From: Pleurodeles waltl
Lineage: Eukaryota; Chordata; Amphibia; Caudata; Salamandridae
Direction: 5' to 3'
Assembly (NCBI RefSeq): GCF_031143425.1
Contig: NC_090451.1
Coordinates: forward strand, 355,330,339-355,394,338
Length of the DNA: 64,000 nucleotides
The notes below the pieces were generated by a model, which saw only the letters and a program-made list of their open reading frames with translations, searched no databases and was not told where the DNA came from. Shown here in pieces: positions 11,859-22,493 of this stretch. Made by a program: the position numbers and the translations under genes. The number at the start of each line of letters is the position of its first letter. Position 1 is the first letter of the stretch.

Positions 11859-12938
11859 TTATGACAACTGTGGTTCACAGTACTCCCAGGCGCCCCTGGG
11901 CACCCAGACTAGGCCGACGTGCCGGCCGCCACGCTGCTCAAGGCGACTTCTCTCTCCGAGCGCCGCACTATTGCTGTCGGGCGCTGCAACTTCCTCTTCT
12001 TCTCTGACACCGAGGCCCCCCCCCCCCCCCCCCCCCCCCACCGATAGAGCCACATCGTCACTCGCCTCCCGCCCTGGATCCTCAAGGCCCAGGACACGAC
12101 CAGCCTCCGCGACTGTTTTCACCTGCCGAAGCTGTTCCTCCCAACGAAAGACCAGGCGAAACGGATGGCCCCAGGAATAGGACACATTATGTGCCCTCAA
12201 GTGATCCGTGTTCGGCCTGAACTCTCTCCGCCTCTGCAGAGTCTGCACTGATAGATCCTGGAAGAGCTGGAGCTCATGCCCACGAAAAAGGACCGACGGA
12301 AGGTTATGGGCCCGCTGTAGAATCTTTTCTTTGAGGACAAAATTGTGGAGACAGGCCAAAGTGTCTGGGGGGCGGTCTCCAGGGGCCCCCGCGCACCCAG
12401 CACGATGCACGCGGTCCAAGACTACCTCCTGTGTCTCCTCCGTGCCAAGCAGGGAACAAAACAAATCCATCACATAGCCCCCAATGTCCCCCTTTTCGGC
12501 GCCCACCGGGGCCCCCCGGATACGGATATTTTGTCTCCGCGAGCGATTTTCCAAGTCCTCAACTGCCAACTGGAGGAGGTCCTGTTGTTCTCGGAGGCGA
12601 ACTACCTCCTGTTGCAGGCCCGCAACCTCTTCGCCACTAGGGATCTCACTATCTTCTAGCTGCGATACCCATTCACCCAGGGAGGCGACTTCTCCTCTTA
12701 TCTTCTTTACCTCCCGTGAGATGTCCCTTCGCAGCTCCTGTATGTCCCCTCGAAGCGACTCAAAAAGGGAGGTCTGAAAACCCTTCGTCACTGAAGAGTT
12801 CTCCTCTGGCTCTGTCTCAACTCGACCCTCCAAGGCCCTCGTCTCAGGTAAGTCCTCCATCACAGGCCCCGGCGTGGAGCGCGCCCCTGCCAACATGTCC
12901 TGCACTGAGCGCTCACGTTTGGGCTTCGAAGTCGCTAT
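11859..12938 (-). pseudogene. L1 ORF1 (coiled-coil/RRM RNA-binding protein), open but start codon lost
   Basis: ORF1p is the trimeric RNA-binding chaperone of the L1 RNP. The frame is open from 12938 to 11859. Numbering from the GTG at 12905, residues 48-120 form a heptad-rich coiled coil, 120-200 the RRM (ENRSRRQNIRIRGAP, then DRVHRAG) and 205-265 the C-terminal domain (LFQDLSVQTLQRRREF, YSWGHPFRLVF). Upstream and in frame lies I-ATSKPKRERSVQDML. The codon at 12938-12936 is ATA where family members begin MATSK, so the natural start looks lost to a single substitution. A 24-base C tract (12016-12039; poly-Gly in this frame) has probably slipped and replaced the authentic C-terminus, extending the ORF to 348 codons. 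This is the best-preserved LINE ORF1 in the window. Confidence 0.9.
12016..12039. repeat. Poly-C/poly-G tract in L1 ORF1
   Basis: Twenty-four consecutive C on the plus strand. It is prone to length slippage and changes the reading frame near the end of ORF1. Confidence 0.95.
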
Positions 12939-13641
12939 GGCGCGCCCGACCGATCACAACTCACCAGCTCAACTCCTTGGGACCTCCAAAATCACTTTAC
13001 CAAAGCCGGTCTTTGTGCACCACTCCCTTCGGAACGACGCCAGGGCACCGCTTCCAGCCACCACCAGGCAACAAGGGCCTCTCCATTCGCCCAGGAGCAG
13101 AACTGCAGGCCAGCCCGGGCAAAGTTTCAAATGTTGGGGTTTACAACCCAAAAAACCATGCACCAATTCTCCGCCGTCCACCAATTCTCGCAGCTCACCA
13201 AGCTCAGTCCAGGGCGCCCAATGACGAAGTCTCCGCCGGTCTCCGCCAGTTTAAATGGGCTCTTGAGGCCCCATTCGCCGCCCAGGCGCCACCAGCATCC
13301 AGCGCCAGGCCCCTCAGCACGTTCCCGTAATCAGAGGGCCCCAGGAGGGCTCCTAAACTTTCAAACCCCAGGGACCCCAGGGGAAGGCCCGTCTCGCTGC
13401 TCAGGCAGCGTCCCGCGCCGCGGCCGCGCCCAGGCTGTCAGGCCGAGCCCCACTCCTCCCAGTGACGCGGTAGACCCTGGCTCCGACCGGCACCGCCGCG
13501 CCCAGGACACCGGGGGAAAGCCGCACTACATGGGTGAAGCCTCCAGGCCTCCCCCAGGCTGGTCACAGGTCGCTGCTTCGGGCCGAGGCGGCGGAGCGCA
13601 GTAAGGAACGTCTTAGCGCTCCGCCATCTTGACCACGCTCC
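12939..13641 (-). promoter_or_regulatory. L1 5' UTR / internal promoter with YY1-like site
   Basis: GC- and CpG-rich 700 bp upstream of ORF1. The first 20 bases on the minus strand contain CAAGATGGCGG, matching the YY1 core (AAGATGG) that sits at the start of the human L1 5' UTR and positions transcription initiation there. No other motif was assigned. Confidence 0.7.
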
Positions 13642-13656
13642 TGCATCTTTCATATA
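13642..13656. repeat. Target-site duplication of L1 no. 1, right copy
   Basis: TGCATCTTTCATATA, identical to 7924-7938, at the 5' end of the L1. Confidence 0.9.
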
Positions 13657-13689
13657 ATCACAAGCTTGAATCAGAATAGAAAGAAGAAC

Positions 13690-14500
13690 ATAACAGTTAG
13701 AAGTAGGCTCACTTTTACTGAAACTGGCTGATGAGGAATTCCTGCACTACTGTAGTGTCTGTTGTCATATTCACAACATGGCACTACTGCTTCATGAACG
13801 TGGGCCTGCACCTCCAGATAGCTGCAGTGTTTATGTTTTACAAAGGCAGACCTGTGTAGTTTTGTAGTCGCTGTCGTGCTCCTAGTGGAATGCACCCTCT
13901 CTCTTCCCTAAAGAGAAAGATTTGTCATCTCAGTGGCAGGTTATGTGGGCAGAGAGCCAACATGCTATGGTTTAGATGGGGTTGGCATATCGTGCATGGT
14001 CAAGAGACAAACATCTGATCAGAAGAGCAAATATCTTTCATCTTGTCCATTTAAAGCTTGATGCACTCGCGCCCATCAAGAGTGTACAATCACTTTTTAG
14101 TTGAAGTTGTGGTATTGAGGAAAAAGGAGCGCAAAATGGTAGGTTAACTCAAGTGTTAATAAGTAGGTGCCTTAAGCATAACCTTCAGATTAGTCCATAA
14201 GATGAATGCCATTAGTAAAGCTGAGAACGGTTTCACTGTAAATGCATTCATTTCTCCAGCTCTGCACACTGATGTTACCTGCCAAGAGAAGTGCTGTCTA
14301 TCAAGAAATTAATTTTAGATGCCCTCTGGATAGGCTTTAATGAAGGCGGCATGCTCACTGGACTGGCACTGAGTGCAGCTGTCTCAGGACAGCATTAATC
14401 TCCCAAGGTACTGATGGACACCATACAGGAGGAGCTGCTTTGGAAAGCCCGGTTGTAGTTTGTATTTCTCCACTGTGCCTGAAGAGGAGCTTGGGGGCAT
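13690..14500 (-). pseudogene. DIRS tyrosine recombinase, heavily decayed (copy 1)
   Basis: This would be the DIRS enzyme that joins circular DNA to the target. Minus-strand frames show pieces with the same order and spacing as the better-preserved recombinase at 49040-49913. A GEMNAFTVKPF-like segment matches RELQALSVKPLF. A DGRECIKL-MDKMKDICSSDQMFVS segment matches the DPRRALSFYIERTKD ... DQLFVGY region. A GCIPLGARQRLQ ... NINTAAIW ... TFMKQ segment matches the HSTR ... ICKPATW ... TFAKHY box. Both the HxxR and the terminal tyrosine are lost or obscured. The call depends on that comparison. Confidence 0.6.
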
Positions 14501-14539
14501 GTTCAATGGAATCAATGTATGCACACACAGGTTGTGGAG

Positions 14540-16070
14540 CTTAGTGAACCAGTACTGTTGTCGTCAGGCCTTGGCAAAAAGATTCATGGCACAATGTTCT
14601 GCCTTGGCTCTCCTTAGGGCCCTCTGGATCAGGGGAAACTGAAAATGCATCCACAAAGACAGACCATTTGATCAAAATGGCATTGCCCTGGACCATTGTT
14701 GCCAAACCTGCAGGCTTAACACTGGCATTTCCTGGTCTAGGTAAAAGACCAAGTCCAGTGTTGGCCAAACATATTTGTGGAAGATGAACTTCACTTGGTC
14801 TTGGTGGAGCTTCCACTAGTAGCAATCAGTCAATGTTCGACTGAGTGCATCCGCTTGACCATTATGGCATTTAGGGAGGTGCTTAACAGCAATGTTCCCT
14901 TTTGGGGAAACGGCCCAGTCCCATACCATTTGCACCTCTTCCAACAGATCAGGACCTAGATCCTCCCTGCTTGACAATGTAAAACATCACTGGCATGTCT
15001 GTTTTGATGAGGACTGCATGACCAGCAAACAATGGAAGGAACTCCAGCAGAACAAGTCGTACAGCATGGCACACCTGGAGCTTATTTTCTGCATCTCACC
15101 ATAGACTTGCATGCTAGCCCTTAAACCTCCATGGTAGAACGTGGCTGTGAGCATTTGTCTGTCTGGCAAAGGGTGGAAAGGAAGCCCTGTTGAGATTAGT
15201 TGGAAACCTCCACCATGTGTGTCTACTTCAAACATCCTGTGACAAATACCACGTCATCACGTATACTGTGAACTTGCTTCACTTAGCGGTCCAGTTCCTG
15301 CTGGATGTGTTTCACCCGGAGCCTGCAAAAGGTACACGATCTATGCATGATATCAGATCAAGCAGAGATGTGTACTGCCTAACTGTGGCTGACTGACCAT
15401 GAAGGTATATGCCATGGATTAAAGTAGGTTTGCTGAGGGAAAAGCCTCTCCCCAATTGCATATCCAATACCACTCCCAAGAACTAAACAAGTGTTTGTGG
15501 TTCCATTCAGGACCTGTTAGTGTTAAGTCTTAAACACGGAATACAGTGATGCAGGAGGACATAGACATTTGTGCCTCTTCAGCTGATGGTGCCTTGACAA
15601 GCCAGTCATCCAAGTATGGGTACATTTGATAACCTTGCCATCTGAGGAAGACACAAACTGGTGCTAGGGACCTGTAAAGATCCGTGCCACTGATTTGAGG
15701 CTGGATGGATGCACCTTCAATTGGTAGTACACCCTGCCACTGAAAAGCAGAAGTACTTTCTGTGCTTCCAGTGCATTGGGATGTCCTTACAATTCAGAGA
15801 ATTCAGGTAATTTCTCTGGAGCAACAGGAGGACTTCCAGGAACAATAAATTGTGAAAGGCTTGTTTTTTCAGGAATTCGTTCAGTTCCCCGAGGTCCATG
15901 ATAGGTCTCCATTGTCCTGTTTTTTTAATTATCAGAAAGCATCTTGAATTCATCTGGGCTTTCACAACAGTCTCCATTACTCCTTTGAGAAGGAGAATTT
16001 CTTGTCGCATCTCCTTCAAATAAAGATTAATTTCCCTCTCGGGGGCAGATGGGTGGTTTCTCTATAAACT
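14540..16070 (-). pseudogene. DIRS reverse transcriptase/RNase H, decayed (copy 1)
   Basis: At 16019-15717 the minus strand encodes EILLLKGVMETVVKA ... CFLIIKKTGQWRPIMDLGEL, the N-terminal RT block of DIRS-type Pol (family: 'KGAIE-V ... F-V-KK-GG-RPI-DLR-LN'). Around 15640-15600 a YPYLDDWLVKAPS-like box is the palm active site (YLDD). The RNase H end at about 15000-14790 reads IAVKHLPKCHNGQADALSRTL, followed by a WKLHQDQVKFIF ... PTLDLVF segment that matches the module after RNase H in these elements. At least six frame changes are needed, so this is a fossil. Confidence 0.75.
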
Positions 16071-16099
16071 TCAAGGTATGACCTAAGTGTACAATCTGC

Positions 16100-17190
16100 C
16101 TCAGTCAGTGTAATATACTCCTATGAGGGGGCACAAATGGAAATTCTCATCCCTTTCATTAGAGTTGTTGGATGTGGAGGGCAGATGGTGGGGCAGCTGT
16201 GAAGTCAAGCTCTGTTTTGGCTGTCTTGGAGAAGCGCGTTTGCAAGGAGCTCCTTTTCTAACAATAAGATCTGTCACACTCTTATCTTTGATTTCTATTT
16301 GCTGCACAACACTGGTCATACCTTGGCTGTCATAAATGTAATATCAGTGGCCTTGACCTCCATACTGAATGAAACCTCCTCCATAGGTCTGAGATCTTTG
16401 TGAGCCACAAAAATGTGAGAAACCAGAACAACGACGATTCAGGAGAACTCTTGCCTTATCTGTTAAGTTAAACTATTCTACAGGGCATCATCAAGTTTTT
16501 CAAACAGGATGACTCAATCAAACAGCATGGCAAGAATCTTTGTTTTGACATCTGGATGGAAATCTGTAGATTATAGCCATCCCTTCTTAATACAGCTGCT
16601 CCTTCAGGCTGACGAAAGCCTGCGTTTAAAATATTTATTGCTGTATCATAGTTTGCCACTGAAGTAGTTGCAGCTTTTGATGGATTTAGGCATGTCCCTC
16701 ATATTATCCAGTAGGAGGTCAATTAGTGGTGAGATGTTATACCACACTTGGTGATCATAACAGCCTAACTTTACCAAGGGCTTTGAGGTCCTGTTTGATG
16801 TAGCCACCATTGAACCAACTCTACTGCCCAAATTATCTATAAGCCTGTCATCTGTATCAGGGAGGAGCAGAGGAAGGCGTGATTGGATTCTTTGATCTGC
16901 ACTGGTCTGTAGACACCATAACAGTCTGGCTAGGGATGTTTGCACTTATCCAAACAGGGCATCACCCCAAATACTAAAGCTATCTTTTTCATCAATGTTG
17001 GACCTTCCAACCAGAAAACTCCAGTATAGGTATGGACCTAATAGCTTTACGTAGTTGCTTCTTGAAATCCTATAGGAATCAGTGTTGCTCCACAAGGTGA
17101 TCAGAAAATGTAATCTTTTGTAGTCACTTTCTCCATCAGCACATGTGAACGAGCTATACTGCTCCTAGTCAAACCCTGTTAGAAAATAAA
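16100..17190 (-). pseudogene. DIRS gag-like region, decayed (copy 1)
   Basis: Minus-strand 16945-16646 and 16659-16468 read on into each other. The second piece (YDTAINILNAGFRQPEGAAV, then RRDGYNLQISIQMSK) parallels the DTTDSVARAMGTS ... RRHAWMRPSGFSSDVQ block of the gag in copy 2 at 52205-52597. A basic proline-rich piece at 16319-16101 would be the gag C-terminus. No terminal repeat was recognised upstream, so the 5' end is missing or unrecognisable. Confidence 0.55.
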
Positions 17191-17221
17191 TATATCACTT
17201 TAGTTTGGTATGATGTAAAGT

Positions 17222-17360
17222 TCTATGCCTCCCATTTACTCCTGATGTTTGAGGAGCGGCTTTGGTAGTACGCTTCTGAAAGACAAGTAGGTTCTATATG
17301 CCTCTTTTACTCATGATTTTTGAGGAGTAGGTCTTTGCAGTACTCCTCAGGTGTCCTTTC
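17222..17360. repeat. Imperfect tandem duplication (about 65-70 bp x 2)
   Basis: CTATGCCTCCCATTTACTC followed by GATGTTTGAGGAGCGG recurs as CTATATGCCTCTTTTACTC followed by GATTTTTGAGGAGTAGG about 70 bases later. Both units end in a GTACT/GTACG-containing segment. Confidence 0.6.
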
Positions 17361-18346
17361 CTATTCATGTTTATCTCATTCGTGGGACACAGCTAGGTCA
17401 GATTACTATGTTTAGCCTGAGGAAGGCCTTGTCAAATTGTCTCTTCTGGGGTCAAAACATTAACCAATATGTCTAAAACCACATGACCTTTTGGTAAAAG
17501 GACATTTTCTATGAAATTATGTTGTAATGCAATAGTGTATTCTCATATATACTTCCTATTGTGGTGGTTCAGCCCTCAAACTGTTTTGCACACTGCACAT
17601 ATTGATGCACAGTATTGCACTTTGCTTCGCACTGCAAAGTCACATGTAGCACCTTGTCAAGCGCTGAAATGTTCATATGAAGATTATAAATACGAATAAT
17701 CCAATCATTTAATGTGTTCATTTTTTTCCACTTGTTAATGTTTTGTCACTAAGGACCTTTTGGATCCACTCAAATGTTACAGATTTTAAAATGATTGGAA
17801 CATTTGTTATAACAATGGCATGAAAACTTAAAAGCAGTCAAATATCTTGACTATCAGGACACAAAATATTATGGTCTGCTTCAAACACAACACTTGTTAG
17901 AAGTTCTCTTTTGATTCCAGAGTCATTGTTAGCTAACTCATAAGATTTTGAACCTCATGAATGTTTAAAAACACTTCTCACCTTACTAAACCCTGAACAG
18001 ATTTCTACCCTATGGATATAATGTTATATTGATGACCTCAACTCAAACAATGTTGGAAATTCATTGACAGGTTACAGTGTGTACACAACGTGTATTTGTC
18101 CTGTACACCCGACTTCTCATTTGTCCTTTACATGATCATGCTACTCTACAGGAACAGGTACCTGAAAGTGAAGAGACTCTAGAGAAAGTATGGGAGCCTT
18201 GGGCACCTAGATGTCCTTTGGAGAATTCGAAACTGTAAAATGGTTGCTCCAAGAATTGTGTTGTCTATCTTTGCTCAATTGTATCATGGAATTCATCATG
18301 CAGGAATACACAGAATTGGAAGTGCTGCCAATACTAATTAGTTTTC
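17361..18346. other. No gene recognised; AT-rich spacer
   Basis: No motif-bearing open frame and no obvious repeat boundary were found before LTR-like unit 1. Confidence 0.4.
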
Positions 18347-20967
18347 TGTAGGAAGTTGGCTGTGTATATACGATCTCAAAGTGATAGTGGCAAAATTAGA
18401 TAATACTAATGCTCTATTTTGTGGCAGTGTGGTCAATCAGTAGGCTTATCAGAGGGTAGTGTTAAGCATTTGTTGTACACACACAGGCAATAAATGAGGA
18501 ACACATACTCAAAGACTTAACTCCAAGCCAAGAGTGGTTATATAGAAAAATATATTTTCTTAATTTATTTTAGAACCACAAGATTCAGGATTTGAGGTAG
18601 GTACATAAAATGCAAGGTACTTCATATAGGTAAGTATAGAACTTTTTAAAACAATAGTACACACAGTTTAGGTTAAAATGGGAATAAGCTATTGTAAAAG
18701 TGGGCAAAGTGCAAACATCCACAGTTCCTGGGGAGGTAAGTTTGGTTAGGTTTTTCAGGTAAGTAAAGCACTTACACAGTCAGTCTCCTGGGCATAGGCA
18801 GCCCACCGTTGGGGGTTCAAGGCAACCCCAAAGTTACTGCACCTGCAACACTGTGCCGGTCAGGTGCAGAAGTCAAAGGAGGGCCCAAAACACTTTGGAA
18901 CCAGAGCACCCCTGTTCTCCATAGGCGCCTGTCTGCTAGCAGGTAAGTACCTGCGTCCTCATGAGCAGACCAGGGGGGTTTTGTAGAGCACTGGGGGGGG
19001 ACACAAACACACCCTCAGTGGCACAGGGGCAGCCTGGTGCAGTGTGCAAAGTAGGCGTCGGGTTTGCTATTGAAAGCAATGGAGGGACCCAGGGGTCACC
19101 TAGACGATGCAAGCAGGGCACAGGGGGCTTCTCGGGCCAGCCACCGACTGGGCTAGGAAGAGGGCCGTCTGCTGGTCACTCCTGCACTGGTGGGTGGTTC
19201 CTCTCGTTCCTGGGGGCTGCGGGTGCAGTGCTTGGTCCAGTCGTGGGGTACCTTGATACCAGGCATTCACGGTCAGGGGGAGCCTGTGGATCCTCTCTGC
19301 AGTTGTTGCTGTGGGGGTCGACTCCGGTTACTCACGTCATCGCAGTCGCCTGGGAGTCCTCTCTGCAATGCTTGTTCTCTGGTGCTCAAGCCGGGGGCGT
19401 TGAGTGCAGAGTGAGAGGTCTCACGCTTCCGGCAGGACACCATAACCGTCTGGCTAGAGAGAGTTCTTTGAAAGTTGCTAAAAAGTTGCAAAGTTGTTGC
19501 TGTTTTTGAACAGTGCCACTGCTCTCTGGAGTTTCTTGGTCCTTCAGGTTCAGGGCAGTCCTCTGAGATCGCTGGTCCCTGTCGGATGCGTCACCGTGCA
19601 GGTTCTTTGAGACAGGCCAGTAGGGCTGGCGCCAAGTCAGTTGGTGTCTCCGTCGTCTCTGCGGGGCTTTCAGGTCACCAGTCCTCCTCCTTTCTTCAGG
19701 TTGCAGGAATTTGATTTCCTGGGTTCAGGGTCGCCCCTAAATACAAAATTTAGGGGTGTGTTTAGGTCTGGGGGGCAGTAACCAATGGCTTCTATCCTGG
19801 AGCGTGGCTACACCCTCTTTGTGCCTTCTCCCTGAGGGGAGGGGGGGCGGGTACATCCCTATTCCTATAGGGGGAATCCTCCAATCTCAAGATGGAGGAT
19901 TTCTAAAGGCAGGAGTCACCTCAGCTCAGGGCACCTTAGGGGATGTCCTGACTGGTGGGTGGCTCCTCCTTGTTTTCATCATTATCTCCTCCAGCCTTGC
20001 TGCCAAAAGTGGGGGCAGTGGCCTGAGGGGTGGGCATCTCCACTAGCTGGGATGCCCCGGGATGCTGTAAAAAAAGCCATGAGCCATTGAGGCTCACCAC
20101 CAGGTGTTACAGTTCCTGCAGGGGGAGGTGAGGAGCACCTCCTCCCAGTACAGGCTTTGTTCCTGGCCACAGAGTGACAAAGGCACTCACCCCATGTGGC
20201 AAGAAACTCGTCTGGTTGTGGCAGGTTGGCAGAAACTTGTCAGCCTAGCACTAGGAGTCGGACTGGTATTCAGGGGGCATCTCTAAGATGCCCTCTGGGT
20301 GTATTTTGCAATAAATCCCACAATGGCATCAGTGTGCATTTATCGTGCTGAGAAGTTTGATACCAAACTTCCCGGATTTCAGTATAGCCATTTTTGAACG
20401 GTGGAGTTTGTGTTTGACAAACTCCCAGACCATACACTCTTTATGGCTAACCTGCACTTACAATGTCTAAGGTTTTGCTTAGACACTGTAGGGGTATAGT
20501 TCTCATGCACGTATGCCCTCACCTGTGGTATAGTGTACCCTGCCTTAGGGCTGTAAGGCCTGCTTGAGGGGTGACTTATCTATGCCACAGGCAGTGAGAG
20601 GTGGGCATGGCACTCGGAGGGGAGTGCCATGTCGACTTACTAATTTTCTCCCCACCAGCACACACAAGCTGTCAGGCAGTGTGAATGTGCTGGATGAGGG
20701 GTCCCCAGGGTGGCATAAGACATGCTGCATGCAACCCTTAGAGACCTTCACTGGCAACAGGGCCCTTGGTACCAGGGGTACCATTAACAAGAGACTTATC
20801 TGTGTGCCGGGGCTGTGCCAATTGTGGGAACAAAGGTACAGTTTAGGGAAAGAACACTGGTGCTGGGGCCTGGTTAGCAGGGTCCCAGCACACTTTCAAT
20901 AATAACTGGCATCAACAAAAGGTAAAACGTCAGGGGGTAACCATGCCAAGGAAGGCATTTGCTTACA
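18347..20967. mobile_element. Long LTR-like unit 1 (2621 bp, TG...CA)
   Basis: It starts TGTAGGAAGTTGGC and ends TTGCTTACA, so the termini carry a short imperfect inverted repeat with TG...CA ends. The flanking pentamers are TTTTC and TTTGC, a 4/5 match to a target duplication. It shares its overall plan and 3' module with the units at 34529-37533 and 60122-62922: a GC-rich middle, 'TTTGATACCAAACTT', a GGTACCAGGGGTACC-like stretch, then GGCCTGGTTAGCAGGGTCCC and GGGGGTAACCATGCC near the end. No protein-coding domain was seen. A solo LTR or a non-autonomous LTR-type element is the best reading. Confidence 0.6.
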
Positions 20968-21992
20968 TTTGCTTTCTGTTTTCCAACGATAGTCCAACAG
21001 TATTGCGACTCTAGTGCCATCTTTTAAGCACAATGTTGGTAAAACTTTAACACACCCGAGCAGCGCAGCCTGCTCCAGGGGACCCTTGGTGCATTCCCCA
21101 ATATACTTTAGTCTTAAGTCCCATCGCTGGTCCTACGAGTAGAAATTATGTATGGCCTACAGGTTTTCAGGATGGGTGGAGGCTTTCCTGTGCATCACAG
21201 CCGATGCAATCACAGTGGATAAGAGACTGATCAAGGACTCTGACCTAAGGTTTGGACTGCGCCCTCAAGTTCAGGATACAAATGTTGTGCCATCAATAGT
21301 CCATGGATCACGTAAAGTTCCATGCAGTCACCATCATTTCCGCTGTACCTACCAACCTTCATCCATAGGGCATGTTGAGTTAATGGAACTTCAAGAAAAT
21401 ATAGAAATGATGTCCTGAAACTGGCCTTAAATGGCTCAATGTGCAACCTGTAGCATTGACTTCAATGAGAGCGATCCCTAATAAAACAAAATTGAGGCCA
21501 CAAAATATTAATAGTAAGGCCTCTCATTCTAGCCTCCGGCTTTAATAAACACAGCTAATAGATAATAGGAAACTGATTTATTGCAAAAACTGATCTGCTG
21601 TCCCAACAGCTACCATTCTCAAGCTCAAGACTTTCAAATGATAAATACTGGTTAGAACCGACTGGGTCAGGAATCTGGATTTTCAGCAGAAACCGAGGTA
21701 TACTAAAATTTGACACTAGATGGTAGCACAAATCTACCTTCAGCTTCTTTGTTATTGCCCATGCTGTTTTTTTAAGCCAGTGCAGGGCACAAAATGCATT
21801 CAAAAGTTAAAAAAAAAATTTAAAATGAAAGTCAACATCAATTTACGCCAAATATAGCTATCAAGTGGAAACATTCTATATTTTAAAGTTAGTTGAATAT
21901 ATTGTGCATTTCAATAAGTTTGCAACTTCATTGCAGAAGCAGGAACATACTATACACATACTTTAAAAAGTATGATATTTAGCTATCTCGAT
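20968..21992. other. No gene recognised
   Basis: About 1 kb with short open frames on both strands but no recognisable motif. A TTTAAACTTT-rich segment near 21810-21900 is simple AT-rich DNA. Confidence 0.4.
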
Positions 21993-22000
21993 AAAAGAAA
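21993..22000. repeat. 8-bp target duplication of the hAT-type MITE (left)
   Basis: AAAAGAAA, repeated exactly at 22486-22493. Confidence 0.75.
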
Positions 22001-22485
22001 TTAGGGGTGGACAGTACTTGCACAGTTTCACTCTGTGGAATTCCACGGAGTTACATACAAAGTCTGCAAGATTCCACAAAGTTCTGCAAGTGGGCGAAAA
22101 TCAGAACTTCCCACTGCCCATGCTAATTTTCAACATCAGGACCTTGTTCTGCAATGAGAAATAAGCGCGAACAGCGCCCGCAGCACTGCTGCTTGAGTTG
22201 GTTTTGCTGCTGCTCAAGTAGATTTTCTACTCAAGCGCCAACTTTCCCATTGAGCACAGTCCTGACTGCCCACGACCGCCCGTGTTTTCAGAAACTCTCA
22301 CTTGGGGTCCTAGCACCCGAAAATTGTACTAGGGAATGCCAAAACTTACCTCTGGTGAGTCACGAGTGAGAAAAAAAAAAACCTCAGCCACGCGGTAGAG
22401 TGCAGAATTTGGCTGGAACTCCACGTTACATGCACGATTATCTCCCAAAACTCCGTCTGTGAAGTGGAATTTATCGCCCACCCCC
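22001..22485. mobile_element. hAT-type MITE (485 bp)
   Basis: Left end TTAGGGGTGGACAGTA; right end, reverse complemented, GGGGGTGGGCGATAAATTCC. The inverted termini with a GGGGTGG core, together with an exact 8-bp flanking duplication, are the hAT signature. The interior repeats GGAATTCCACGGAGTT-like motifs, has no transposase and is AT-poor relative to its flanks. It would need a hAT transposase in trans. Confidence 0.8.
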
Positions 22486-22493
22486 AAAAGAAA
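22486..22493. repeat. 8-bp target duplication of the hAT-type MITE (right)
   Basis: AAAAGAAA, matching 21993-22000. Confidence 0.75.

Larger units (their letters stand above)
7939..13641 (-). mobile_element. L1 no. 1, near full-length (5703 bp)
   Basis: It is bounded by a perfect 15-bp duplication and contains, in minus-strand order, a GC-rich 5' UTR, ORF1, ORF2 and a 3' UTR. The 5' end starts at the first base after the duplication with GAGCGTGGTCAAGATGGCGG, so it is not 5' truncated. The 3' end carries AATAAA about 11 bases before the terminus (TTAATAAACAGATTTGATC) but has no poly(A) tail, which is unusual for L1. An internal deletion in RT and several frameshifts make ORF2 dead. It is inserted in DIRS copy 1. 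Confidence 0.9.
7543..17200 (-). mobile_element. DIRS-type retroelement, old copy, interrupted by an L1
   Basis: Decayed gag, RT, RNase H and tyrosine-recombinase segments lie in DIRS order on the minus strand from about 17190 down to 13690. The element resumes beyond the L1 inserted at 7939-13641. The 3' terminal region is recognisable: sequence at 7543-7620 recurs inverted at about 7853-7900 and directly across 7924-7938 plus 13642-13680. That is the arrangement of a DIRS internal complementary region next to the terminal repeat. The 5' terminal repeat was not found, so the element seems to stop within gag near 17200. Many stops and frameshifts show that it is much older than the copy at 48399-54307. 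Confidence 0.75.

Noticed and set aside
12716..13604. Long plus-strand open frames over the L1 5' end
   Set aside because: Proline/serine-rich shadows of the GC-rich L1 5' UTR and ORF1, on the opposite strand.
18961..19509. 182-codon plus-strand open frame in LTR-like unit 1
   Set aside because: Gly/Ser/Leu-rich translation of GC-rich repeat DNA with no domain; the matching parts of the other two units are not open in the same frame.
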